Shown: positions 17,662 to 25,809, numbered from the stretch's first letter. The stretch: DNA of 51,022 bases from Lachnospiraceae bacterium (GCA_018384375.1 JAHAYJ010000096.1:1-51022); one strand, 5' to 3'. Notes: generated by a model not told the origin, from the sequence alone. Numbers and translations: made by a program.

Positions 17662-18267
17662 ATGCCAGAATCTGGAAACATACAGGAAACAAAATCTCAT
17701 AAGCGGATGAATGATACCGAACTTCGTAAAAAGCAAATTTTGAAGGCGGCCACAGATCTATTTATGGAAAATGGTTATCAAGGGGTCAATATTGATGTTA
17801 TCGCAGAAAAATGCGGTATTGTCAGGGGAACTGTTCTTCGCTATTTCGGAAGCAAAAGGGAATTGTATAATCAAGTATTACTGACCCGTGGCAATCTGGC
17901 GAGCGACTATCTGGGACAGATCTGTGAAGATGAAAGCATATCTGTAAATGAGGCACTGGATAAACTTGCTGACATCTTAATCAAACAGTTCACCGATACA
18001 CTTACCTATATCGGTGATGATATCCGAGACCCGGAATATAGGCAGAACTTTGATGTACTACGGCTCCCAATATTTCGTGAAACGGCAAAATCACTTGAAA
18101 AATTGCTTCTAAGAGGCAATCAGGAAGGTGTATTACATATAGACAACCCCAAAATCAGAGCCTACAGTACGACTTTCGCAATATTCGGAATTGGAGAAGC
18201 TTCAGAAACTCCGGATAATATGTACGCAGAAATAAAGGCATTGATAACGGCACTGCTTCTATTGTAA
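17662..18267 (+). CDS. TetR-family transcriptional regulator
   Basis: A 201-residue regulator. After about 18 polar residues comes a classical TetR N-terminal domain: KKQILKAATDLFMENGYQG, then IDVIAEKCGIVRGTVLRYFGSK as helix-turn-helix. The C-terminal ligand domain is not informative. Start ATG 17662 lies 10 bases after GGAAAGG; ATG 17707 is an alternative. It precedes an alpha/beta hydrolase gene by 32 bases in the same direction and most likely controls that pair. Confidence 0.9.
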   Translation: MPESGNIQETKSHKRMNDTELRKKQILKAATDLFMENGYQGVNIDVIAEKCGIVRGTVLRYFGSKRELYNQVLLTRGNLASDYLGQICEDESISVNEALDKLADILIKQFTDTLTYIGDDIRDPEYRQNFDVLRLPIFRETAKSLEKLLLRGNQEGVLHIDNPKIRAYSTTFAIFGIGEASETPDNMYAEIKALITALLLL

Positions 18268-18299
18268 TGGGAAACAAATGATACAGGAGAAAAGAAAGC

Positions 18300-19256
18300 A
18301 TGAGTTTATTATATGAAATTTTAAAACCAATTGTAAAAAATATAGTAAAGAAAAAAGCCCATCAAGAAGAAACCTATGAGGAATTTGTAAAGACCTCCCT
18401 TGACATTCAGGCCAAATTCAGGCTTAAACTGCCTAGAATAAAAGGCTATACATTTCATGATGAAATGATAGGTGACTATCATTGTCTGGTAGGCAGGAAG
18501 CTGATATCCTGCAATGAAGCATCTGGCAAAAGTAAAAAAGCTGTTATGTATCTTGTTGGCGGTGGTGAACGGAGATGGCAAATGCCGTCTAACAGCTCTA
18601 TGAAGCGCTATATGGACACAGGCTGTGATCTTTGGATCCCATTATATCCTCTTTATCCTAACGCAGACGTAATAGATGAAATCGAAATGATAAGTGAGAC
18701 TCACAGAAAAATGATGGAAACCTATCATACAGAAGATATCATCTGGCTTGGCTTCTCAGCAGGAGCTGATCTGATTATGGCCACCGGCAGATATATCGTG
18801 AAAGGACAAATAAACCTTGCCATGCCCGGCCTTATGATACCTGTATCCCCCTGCAATCTCACGATTTCAGATGAATCCTTCCAGCGTATGAAAGAAATTG
18901 AGAAACGGGACATCATGATGTTTGCAGATTCCATGAAAGCTTATCCTGATTTCTACGACCACGAACATAAATATCCAGGATATATCTGGGGTGATGCCAG
19001 AACCGACGACTATACAGGTTTCCCTAAGATCGTCATGTTTTTCGGCGGAGACGAAATATTTGCAGCGGAAGCACCGGAATATGAAGCGGCCTTTATCAGA
19101 TCCGCTGTGAAAGACTATCGCATAATCGTGAAAGACGGAATGTTCCATGCTTATCCCATGTTTACTTTTTTGAAGGAGGGAAAGCTTGGAGAGGACGAGA
19201 TCATCAAAATCATCTGCTCCCTCTGGCATAACAGTGTCACGGACGCACATCTATAA
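18300..19256 (+). CDS. Alpha/beta hydrolase, esterase-like
   Basis: A 318-residue hydrolase of the alpha/beta hydrolase-3 (hormone-sensitive lipase-like) type. The oxyanion region is LVGGGERRW (GGG 87-89), the nucleophile motif GFSAGAD has Ser153, the acid is probably D251 in FFGGDEIF and the His is H283 in DGMFHAYPM. The N-terminus has a hydrophobic helix followed by Lys residues (ILKPIVKNIVKKK), perhaps a membrane contact. No signal peptide is visible. Start has ACAGGAGAAAAGAAAGC before ATG. It is paired with the upstream TetR gene. Substrate unknown. Confidence 0.87.
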   Translation: MSLLYEILKPIVKNIVKKKAHQEETYEEFVKTSLDIQAKFRLKLPRIKGYTFHDEMIGDYHCLVGRKLISCNEASGKSKKAVMYLVGGGERRWQMPSNSSMKRYMDTGCDLWIPLYPLYPNADVIDEIEMISETHRKMMETYHTEDIIWLGFSAGADLIMATGRYIVKGQINLAMPGLMIPVSPCNLTISDESFQRMKEIEKRDIMMFADSMKAYPDFYDHEHKYPGYIWGDARTDDYTGFPKIVMFFGGDEIFAAEAPEYEAAFIRSAVKDYRIIVKDGMFHAYPMFTFLKEGKLGEDEIIKIICSLWHNSVTDAHL

Positions 19257-19315
19257 GCATCTGTTTCGTATCATTTCCGCGTAATCCTTCGGGTTATTAT
19301 TGCCATCTGTCTGCT

Positions 19316-19721
19316 TTAATGCTTCCACTGTTCAAAAGTAACACTGCAAGCTGTGCACCAATTGCTGTTCCAAGTACCTATAATAATTGTCATCTCTTGC
19401 AGCCCTTTTTCCAGTATAGATACCTCCTGAATCGTTTCCAGAGAACCTGCATAAATCTTCCCCGGCATTCCCACGTTTTCACTCCGGGCGTTTATATGCG
19501 ATATCAGTCCCAGCGCAAGATTACCACCGGGTGATCCTCCCAGAATCAAAATCTTTTCAGATTGATAATCTGTAGTAGGAATCCGGAGTGCTTTTTCCCC
19601 TGTCTTAAACCTCTTCTTTTTTTCCCAGACACAATTATACTTTGACATACAATATATCTATTAAAACAGTATAAAATTCGACAATACCTAGTACCAATGA
19701 AATTATTGTTGTTGTTTTCAT
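19316..19721 (-). pseudogene. Alpha/beta hydrolase remnant
   Basis: Two overlapping pieces on the minus strand. A 28-codon frame at 19635-19721 has a good ribosome site (GGGGAGAAGCTG) and encodes MKTTTIISLVLGIVEFYTVL, like the N-terminal membrane anchor of secreted alpha/beta hydrolases. The second frame (19316-19648) carries YQSEKILILGGSPGGNLALGL, the nucleophile elbow with GxSxGG, then ends early. The region between, including the HGGG oxyanion part, and the whole C-terminal half are missing. The evidence supports a decayed gene, not a functional small protein. Confidence 0.6.
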
Positions 19722-19746
19722 CAGCTTCTCCCCTTTTGCTACATCT

Positions 19747-20001
19747 TTATAATTCTCGTTCAACAATTAACTTGTAATCTGTTTCTGTAAATCGGTGATA
19801 AATCGTATGTTCCATTTCCATTTTGATGCAATAATACCATGAGTCCGGGTTATGATCCGGGAAAAATAAAACATAGTCAAAGTCCGTTCCACCTTTCATT
19901 TTCTCGCATATGTAACAATTGTTAAATTTTGCAAAGCACTCACAGACTTTTTCTATCGTCAAATGGTGATTATTCTTAAACAGTTCTATCACACTTTCCA
20001 A
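19747..20001 (-). CDS. Hypothetical protein, possibly a fragment
   Basis: An open frame of 84 codons with protein-like composition (DFDYVLFFPDHNPDSWYYCI, then a C-terminal FTETDYKLIVEREL). I do not recognise a family. There is no convincing ribosome site: the first possible start is TTG at 20001, with GTG 19992 as another choice. It overlaps the end of the ketopantoate reductase remnant and lies in a zone of broken genes, so it may be the surviving 3' end of a longer gene. Confidence 0.4.
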   Translation of the reverse strand: MESVIELFKNNHHLTIEKVCECFAKFNNCYICEKMKGGTDFDYVLFFPDHNPDSWYYCIKMEMEHTIYHRFTETDYKLIVEREL

Positions 20002-20270
20002 AAACGGGGAATTCGGTACTCGTTTATATACATAATCTGCACCTGCTGCAGGGATACATCGTATCGCTCATCCGGTGTGAGTGCAGTCACGACCGGAATA
20101 TGACTGACCGATGTGCGGAGCGAAAATTTGTCTTTTATCCGTAACCCGTTCTTTTTGATTTCCTCCGCCCATTTTCCCCGTGCAAGTAGAGTAACGTCCT
20201 TTCCGGCGCGGAACAAGTTCCTTGCCAGATTGCAGCCCAACACGCCTGCGCCATATATCAGAATTTTCAT
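19989..20270 (-). pseudogene. Ketopantoate reductase-like (PanE/ApbA) remnant
   Basis: The start MKILIYGAGVLGCNLARNLF carries the Rossmann GxGxxG motif, followed by GKDVTLLARGKWAEEIKKNG, the NADP-binding half typical of 2-dehydropantoate 2-reductases. After about 73 residues (ALTPDERYDV) similarity ends and the frame stops 20 codons later. The family is about 300 residues long, so more than two thirds is lost. It lies 25 bases downstream of the broken ATC-hydrolase gene and was probably in the same operon. Confidence 0.75.
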
Positions 20271-20295
20271 TGCCTTACTCCTTTTCGTTGAATTT

Positions 20296-20857
20296 TCATC
20301 GATTTCTTCTGTATCCCGCCTCGTCACGATATTCGGGGTGGTCTTTCAGATACTGGTCTTTGTCTCCGCAGATGGTGAAATCGCACTTGCTGCCGTTTGC
20401 ACAAGTGCATGACCTCCAATAAATTATGCTGCCTGGCGAACTCCGCCACCGGGCAAGCGGTAAATTCGTAACAGATAGGTTTGTCCTTTTCAAAGGGTGC
20501 AACATACATCTCATAGTCGTTCCACTTACTGCACTGCTTTTCAGCGTTCTGAAAACTCTTATACATCAGTTTTTTTAACAATGGCTTGTTGCAGTCCACA
20601 AACTTCGACAAGATACGGAAAGTCGGAAGGAACAGTGAAGTCTCCATCTCCTCAATCTCAGCAAGATCTGTGACATCATGGCAGACTCTCCAATACGCCA
20701 TCAGAGCGATACAGTCATAGGTGCCACCCGCACCGTTATGGAAGTTCTTTTTGCCACCGAGATCAGTGCGACAATCGGAGAGGAAGTCCACATATTGCTT
20801 CTGTATCCACTCCCACACAACCTCCCGTTCCGTCTCCTCGTACAGTTTCAATGTCAT
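20296..20857 (-). pseudogene. ATC hydrolase (L-2-amino-thiazoline-4-carboxylate hydrolase) family, broken
   Basis: The first frame (from ATG 20857) runs through GGTYDCIALMAYWRVCHDVT and YEFTACPVAEFARQHNLLEVM, typical of the ATC hydrolase family. It then changes frame: the family's C-terminal block CANGSKCDFTICGDKDQYL and HPEYRDEAGYR is read from a second frame ending at 20296. About 20-25 residues normally found between these blocks are missing, so an internal deletion with frameshift has occurred. No ribosome site is evident before ATG 20857. A promoter-like TATAAT and an RTTAG-N6-CTAAY dyad lie just upstream, suggesting metal control of the original gene. Confidence 0.75.
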
Positions 20858-20872
20858 TCATTTATTTTCGTA

Positions 20873-20888
20873 GTTAGCTATTGCTAAT
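20873..20888. promoter_or_regulatory. Putative metal-regulator box before the ATC hydrolase pseudogene
   Basis: GTTAG-CTATTG-CTAAT, located directly downstream of a minus-strand TATAAT, the same position relative to the -10 as in the ybaN operon. Confidence 0.6.
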
Positions 20889-20947
20889 CCATTATATCAC
20901 TTTAATTTGTAAAGGCAGCATAGAAATATGATAATTTTTCTCTTACA

Positions 20948-22306
20948 TTAAATAATCACACTAAACATATACGGAGGTATTTTTATAATTTCATTATCAA
21001 TCATTAAATTCTTAGGATGAACGATGTAAGACATATCTATCCTTGCATTAAAAGACTCTTTAAAGCGATTCAGTGAAGTTGCTGTATAATTCTTTGATGA
21101 TTTTACTTCGACAGGAAATACCTTAAAGTTCATTTTGCTTTCATTTGACAACAAGAAATCAATTTCTATATCATTTCTGTGCTTTTCTTCCGAATATCTG
21201 GTATAAAAATATAGTTTTTTCCCTTTTGACGCTATCATCTGAGAAATAGCATTTTCATATATCATACCTTCGTTTAACGACAATTTATCATCCATGATTA
21301 ATTTATAAAGCTGCTGATTTATAATCTCATTTTCATTAAACGCAAGACTTACGAGAAGTCCCGTGTCTCCCATGTAGCATTTTACTGCTGATTCATTTTT
21401 GTTCAGTGCAAAACCTACATTAGGATCATTACATTTATAACAGAGATTACATATCATGGAATCATCAAGCCAAAACAGCGGATCATCATATCTGTCAAAT
21501 GTTGCGCCCTGATCTATCTCACTAAGTACAATTTTCTTTTCGTGAGTCGAAAGATATGCAGGGATATTTTCAAATAACGCTGATACTTTAGAGTTATATC
21601 TTTTAGCTGCTTTCTTTATATCATCCCTATACAGATTAAGTATATCACGCTTTTCCACATCAGCCAAAACAAAATCTCGACCATTTTCAGCAAATGCAAC
21701 AACTGCTTGTGGCATACCACCTACCAGCATATATTCCTTAAATAAATGCATTGCTTTTTCATGCATTTTTCTTTCAAGCGGAACTTTTTCCTCATAACAC
21801 TTTTTGATATATTCCACTAAAAGCTCTTCCCCTAAATACATGGCAAATTCTTCAAAATCTACCGGATACATCTTAAGTTTTCTTTCCTCAGATGGAATTG
21901 TAATATCTTCCACATTCTCTCGAATGGAAATCAATGAACCGGTTTCGATAAAATCATATCTTCCATCTGCCACAAGATATTTAATTGCTTCTCTGGCTTT
22001 GGGAAACTTTTGAATCTCATCAAATATGATCAAAGACTCTCTTTTATACAATCTTTTATTATATTCAAGAGACAATGTCTGAAAAAAAACATCAAGATTC
22101 CCCAAATCATCAAAACTCTCAAGGATTTTTTTGCTTGCCTTGTTAAAATCAATCATGATATATGATTTGTACTCATTTTTTCCCAACTCTTCTGTAATTG
22201 TCGATTTACCAATACGTCTGGCCCCTTCAATCAGAAGTGCCTTTGTTCCATTTGAACTGTTCTTCCACTCTATGAGTTTTTCATAAATTTTACGTTTAAT
22301 TTTCAT
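20948..22306 (-). CDS. AAA-type ATPase with DUF4143 domain
   Basis: A 452-residue ATPase of the widespread archaeal/bacterial AAA_14-DUF4143 type. Walker A is GARRIGKST (28-36), Walker B LIIFDEIQKFP; a C-terminal region FPVEVKSSKNYTATSLNRF is the PD-(D/E)xK-like DUF4143 part, with EIDFLLS before it. Such proteins are often accessory or mobile-region genes with unknown partners. ATG 22306 is chosen for GGAGGCTTCTT upstream; the frame opens 12 codons earlier. Composition is more AT-rich than the neighbours, consistent with acquisition. Its promoter carries three evenly spaced direct repeats. Confidence 0.9.
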   Translation of the reverse strand: MKIKRKIYEKLIEWKNSSNGTKALLIEGARRIGKSTITEELGKNEYKSYIMIDFNKASKKILESFDDLGNLDVFFQTLSLEYNKRLYKRESLIIFDEIQKFPKAREAIKYLVADGRYDFIETGSLISIRENVEDITIPSEERKLKMYPVDFEEFAMYLGEELLVEYIKKCYEEKVPLERKMHEKAMHLFKEYMLVGGMPQAVVAFAENGRDFVLADVEKRDILNLYRDDIKKAAKRYNSKVSALFENIPAYLSTHEKKIVLSEIDQGATFDRYDDPLFWLDDSMICNLCYKCNDPNVGFALNKNESAVKCYMGDTGLLVSLAFNENEIINQQLYKLIMDDKLSLNEGMIYENAISQMIASKGKKLYFYTRYSEEKHRNDIEIDFLLSNESKMNFKVFPVEVKSSKNYTATSLNRFKESFNARIDMSYIVHPKNLMIDNEIIKIPPYMFSVII

Positions 22307-22335
22307 AAGAAGCCTCCATGCTACAAATACAACAG

Positions 22336-22410
22336 TACGCAATATAAATTATATCATAATATCCAATAGTACGCAAAGTAATTTTTCTTCTTATTATTAA
22401 TTATACGCAA
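22336..22410 (-). promoter_or_regulatory. ATPase promoter with three TTGCGTA repeats at 34-bp period
   Basis: Minus strand: -35 TTGCGT (22371-22376), 17-base spacer, -10 TATAAT (22348-22353). TTGCGTA occurs at 22404-22410, 22370-22376 and 22336-22342, each start exactly 34 bases apart; the middle copy is the -35 and the last lies just past the start point. Confidence 0.7.
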
Positions 22411-22425
22411 TTTACTTCAAATTTA

Positions 22426-23235
22426 TTATAAGGAAAGATTTTCCATCACCAGTATTTTATTGGACAGATTACGGATAAACGGTATTTTCCCAAGTACTTT
22501 ATAAGCCGGATAAATCACCTTCATTCCTTCCGTAAGGCCGACATCTCTCCGGCTTATAAATTCCGGAATCAGCTTTTCCAATTCTTTTCCGTTCTTCACA
22601 CCCCACGTAAATTTTGCCTGGCTTCCCTGTATTGATTTTTCCTTTACATGAGCTGCCACAAAGGGGGACATAGTTTCCACAAATACAGTGGCCTTATCAA
22701 ATTTTTTATGGATAATATGAAAAATCTGTTTCACATCCGTTTCCTGCAGATACATTGTAAGACCTTCAACTACAACAAGAACCGGTTCCCCATGATAACA
22801 GATTTCTTCTGTATAGGAAGCATCCATGGCCGATTTTGCAAGCTGGAATACCGGTCCATTCTCTTCCAGAAAGCGCCTCCTTATTTGGATAGTTTCCGGA
22901 AGGTCAATATTGTACCAGTACTTATATTTTTCTTCCATACGATAGCATCTTGTATCCATTCCACAGGCGATATTCACCACGATGGTATCCGGATGACTGT
23001 TAAGGAACTCTTCAACCATACCATCCAGCAGAATCGTCCGTGCGATTACTCCTGAACTCATCACGGTGTCCTTCTCTGCGTTGGAGAAATCATAGTCTAG
23101 CCGCGACACAAACTCCATTGCTTTTTTGTCATAAATATAGGGATTCTCTCTCTCCGATTCTTTTGCTCTTGCATACATTGTCTGAAGCATGGTCTCAGGT
23201 ACACCGCTCACAGATATTTTTTCTTTTTTATCCAT
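22426..23235 (-). CDS. SAM-dependent O-methyltransferase, TcmP/LCMT-like
   Basis: A 269-residue class I methyltransferase. The SAM-binding motif is VVNIACGMDTRCYRM (NIACGMDTR 88-96), with a second acidic strand YWYNIDLPETIQIRR and the post-motif VLVVVEGLTMYLQETDV, the pattern of the leucine carboxyl methyltransferase/TcmP family. It transfers a methyl group to a carboxyl or hydroxyl of an unknown small molecule. The start ATG 23235 overlaps the preceding hydrolase gene by 8 bases (AATGGATAA), so translation is coupled. It is the third gene of the HMA protein/hydrolase/methyltransferase operon. Confidence 0.88.
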   Translation of the reverse strand: MDKKEKISVSGVPETMLQTMYARAKESERENPYIYDKKAMEFVSRLDYDFSNAEKDTVMSSGVIARTILLDGMVEEFLNSHPDTIVVNIACGMDTRCYRMEEKYKYWYNIDLPETIQIRRRFLEENGPVFQLAKSAMDASYTEEICYHGEPVLVVVEGLTMYLQETDVKQIFHIIHKKFDKATVFVETMSPFVAAHVKEKSIQGSQAKFTWGVKNGKELEKLIPEFISRRDVGLTEGMKVIYPAYKVLGKIPFIRNLSNKILVMENLSL

Positions 23236-24153
23236 TCGCCCTTCCCCAGGAACGGATAGCATCCGTCACATGCCTTTCAATATCTACTCTTGCTGCTTTG
23301 CATTCCTTCGGATAATTTCTTCCTGCAGCAAACACTCTTGGCATTAGGTCTCCCACCACCGGCAGAATTGCCTTCACCAAACCTTCCGGAAAAACAAAAT
23401 GCGTAGCATGCTCGTATATGTAGCTCTCCACCTCACAGTTATGCTCCCGCTTTGCAAGGCGTTCCTCCATTCGTCGGATATACTTTGCCGTGTCCCACAA
23501 AACATCATCCTCGGCGCCGATGAGCAGGAGTCTGCCCTTTATCCTTTCGATTTTGATAAATTCTTCTTCCTGAATCGGATGCACCTTCTCCGAAGTATCA
23601 AACAGCTCGCGGGATGCTATCATATCTTTGCCCTTTTGGGATTCCTCTTTTATTTTCATACCGTATTCCGGATGCCTGTAGGCATAGGGCAGATAAGGCA
23701 GCGGCTTCCCTTCCCAGGAAGCACTGGACTCACCATCCCCCGGCCATTCGCTCTGACCGTCCCGTTTCCCCTGGTAAAACCTTCCATCACAAAATCCGCA
23801 GGCGTCATTGCGATCGTAAGCGTAATCTGCGGATAATAGGAAGCTGCAAGAAGTGCATACATTCCTGTTGTGGAAGCTCCCGTGATAGCTATTTTTTCAA
23901 TACCTCGTGTCTGTAAATAGGAAATTGCGGCACCGATTCTCTCCACCGGCAGATTGTGATGACTGTAATCCTTCCGCGCAGGACTTAATGTCAAAACACT
24001 GATATGTAACTTTTTCTGTAACCATTTCACTGCAGACTTTGCCATATGGTCTTCACAATCATCTCCCAGCATGGCAATAATTGCACACTTGCTTCCTTTT
24101 ACAGGCCAGTAACAACCATAAAATCCTTTTTCTGTCTCTTTGATTTTCTTCAT
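23228..24153 (-). pseudogene. Acyl-CoA thioesterase/BAAT C-terminal-type hydrolase, frameshifted
   Basis: A hydrolase of about 307 residues split by a one-base deletion. The first frame (from ATG 24153) contains the nucleophile motif AITGASTTGMYALLAAS and DFVMEGF, then goes out of frame. The other frame supplies YQGKRDGQSEWPGDGE, SWEGKPLPYLPYAYRHPEYG and continues to EDDVLWDT (acid) and EHATHFVFPE (His). Restoring one base in the AAAA run at 23776-23779 gives a full-length family member. All catalytic residues are otherwise present, so the change is recent or a sequencing error. It lies 13 bases after the HMA gene and overlaps the methyltransferase gene. Confidence 0.85.
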
Positions 24154-24166
24154 ACGCTAATCCTCC

Positions 24167-24418
24167 CTACTTTCTCCCAAACAATCCTTTTTTCACATAC
24201 TCCTCTGTCTTTACCGACAATACCGTATAACCCGTTTCTTTGATTGTCTGCTTCAATTTCTCCTCATCCAGCGAATTATCGGACAGTATCTCCGTTAAAC
24301 CCTTACTGTGAGAAGAAGTAACCTTTTTCACCACAAAACTCTTTCGCACCGCATCATTTATATGGGATTCGCACATTCCACACGCCATGCCGTCAATTTT
24401 TAATGTTGTCTTAATCAT
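24167..24418 (-). CDS. Heavy-metal-associated (HMA) domain protein
   Basis: An 83-residue soluble protein with the HMA metal-binding signature GMACGMCESHIN (Cys13 and Cys16) after the first beta strand, and a ferredoxin-like second half (EEKLKQTIKETGYTVLSVKTEE). The variant CxMC with a preceding Ala is slightly unusual but functional in related proteins. It is the first gene of an operon with a hydrolase and a methyltransferase, and the only metal-binding protein there. Two metal-regulator dyads and a good promoter lie upstream. Start ATG 24418 has GGCGGAGGCGTTTTAA. Confidence 0.9.
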   Translation of the reverse strand: MIKTTLKIDGMACGMCESHINDAVRKSFVVKKVTSSHSKGLTEILSDNSLDEEKLKQTIKETGYTVLSVKTEEYVKKGLFGRK

Positions 24419-24450
24419 TTAAAACGCCTCCGCCTCAGAGAATAATTGCA

Positions 24451-24466
24451 ATTAGTCATCTCTAAC
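24451..24466. promoter_or_regulatory. Putative metal-regulator box 1 of the HMA operon
   Basis: ATTAG-TCATCT-CTAAC, between the promoter and the HMA gene, in the expected untranslated leader. Confidence 0.6.
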
Positions 24467-24496
24467 CTCATTCTACCAAATTAGCGGTCACCGTCC

Positions 24497-24512
24497 ATTA
24501 GTTACCGCTAAC
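24497..24512. promoter_or_regulatory. Putative metal-regulator box 2 of the HMA operon
   Basis: ATTAG-TTACCG-CTAAC, centred about 16 bases downstream of the -10. A further TTAGCGGT at 24481-24488 forms a longer inverted repeat with its right half. Confidence 0.6.
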
Positions 24513-24520
24513 TTATTTTT

Positions 24521-24550
24521 ATGGTATCACTCTCCACTAGATTTTGTCAA
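24521..24550 (-). promoter_or_regulatory. Promoter of the HMA operon
   Basis: Minus strand -35 TTGACA (24545-24550), 18-base spacer, -10 TACCAT (24521-24526). Confidence 0.6.
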
Positions 24551-24573
24551 GTCTTCCTATGCCATGCTCCCGT

Positions 24574-25746
24574 TCATCTGTTATTTGCTTTCATCTGCAT
24601 GATCCAGTTCATAAAGGTGTCAAAGGTGAGTTTCACATTTCCGCAATTACAATGATTGCACGCATCTTCCTTCTCCGTGAAAAGCCGGAATGTCAAAGAA
24701 CGCACATTGGTCAGCGCGTCAATTTCTTCGCTTACTGTCTTATAATCAATAAAGTGATCTTTGCTGGCCCCTGCAATCAGCACATCCTGGGTGATCTGGT
24801 CTGCCACATCAATCATCTGATACCTATCCATCTTAACGGCATAATCATAGGCAGAATCGGCTTCATAAGCATACATACCATGCCTAAGTCCCCAACGGAT
24901 AACCTCCGACTTCTTTGCTGCTTTCTCCATAGCCAGATTGATCAGCCCTTTTAACCGAAATCTGATGCAAAACTGCACCAGCTTCATCTGCTTTTTATCT
25001 TCTATGGTAGGCCCGCCAAGAATCACCTCCTGAAAATTAGGAAAAACGCTCCAGGCAATTACACGTGAGATACGCTTTTCAAACGCTGCTGCCCGCGGTG
25101 CCAGCATGCCACCTAAGGAAGCGCCGATAATTGTCACATCCTCCAAATGAAAATAATCCAAGATTGCCTTTACCGGTTTTTCCCACTCATGCGTAAAATG
25201 TTTTCCCTGCAGACGCATCACGCCTCCCTGTCCCGGTCCTTCAAACAGATACACCTCAAACCCGTTTTCCGCCAGATAAAGCATAGGAAAGAAGAATTCC
25301 TCATAATAGGAATCATTTCCACCATGTAGAAGAATGATATCTTTTCTCTCTCCCACAGGTTTTACATGCATCACCGGAAGTTTTACTTCCTCATAAGACA
25401 CCTGAAATTGTTCTACCGTTCCATTCGTAAAATATTCCCGATAAAACTCGTAGAACATGTCTGTCGCTTTCTTATAATATTTCTTCTTATCCGGATCTCC
25501 GTCATACATGAAAAACTCACTCATCCGGTAATAAGCAATCGCATTCTCTGTTCGTCCTTCCTCTTCTGCCTGCTCTCCCAGTTTAATCAACTCCGTCTTC
25601 CACGTCTCGCTGTTATGGATTTTTTGACTGATCGGCACTATATCCTCAATCCTTCCTCCATCCCACATGATAATGCGGTTTAACTGAAAATCAAAATTTC
25701 TCTCCTCATTGAAATGATAAACACCTCTTTTAAATGAAACTGGCAT
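24574..25746 (-). CDS. Alpha/beta hydrolase, FrsA/DUF1100-like
   Basis: A 390-residue hydrolase: an N-terminal helical cap region (about 1-115) precedes the fold. LLHGGNDSYYEEF (HGG 141-143), LFEGPGQGG, then the nucleophile elbow TIIGASLGGMLAPRAAAF with Ser210; the acid is likely in AGASKDHFIDYKT and the His in EDACNHCNCGN. The layout matches FrsA-like esterases or peptidases; the substrate is unknown. No signal peptide. Its ribosome site GGGAGGG lies within the right arm of a terminator hairpin of the upstream gene, 7 bases before ATG 25746. The paralogous folds nearby are only distantly similar. Confidence 0.88.
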   Translation of the reverse strand: MPVSFKRGVYHFNEERNFDFQLNRIIMWDGGRIEDIVPISQKIHNSETWKTELIKLGEQAEEEGRTENAIAYYRMSEFFMYDGDPDKKKYYKKATDMFYEFYREYFTNGTVEQFQVSYEEVKLPVMHVKPVGERKDIILLHGGNDSYYEEFFFPMLYLAENGFEVYLFEGPGQGGVMRLQGKHFTHEWEKPVKAILDYFHLEDVTIIGASLGGMLAPRAAAFEKRISRVIAWSVFPNFQEVILGGPTIEDKKQMKLVQFCIRFRLKGLINLAMEKAAKKSEVIRWGLRHGMYAYEADSAYDYAVKMDRYQMIDVADQITQDVLIAGASKDHFIDYKTVSEEIDALTNVRSLTFRLFTEKEDACNHCNCGNVKLTFDTFMNWIMQMKANNR

Positions 25747-25804
25747 AAAAAATCCCTCCCTGTATACTCTGCTTTCTCTCAGTATACAAGGACGGATTTT
25801 TTTT
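25747..25804 (-). terminator. Terminator hairpin that contains the ribosome site of the next gene
   Basis: On the minus strand AAAAAAAATCC..TTGTATACT pairs over about 18 bp with AGTATACAGGGAGGGATT and is followed by TTTT. The GGGAGGG in the right arm is the Shine-Dalgarno sequence of the hydrolase at 25746, so read-through transcripts would hide it. Confidence 0.75.
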
Positions 25805-25809
25805 AACTT

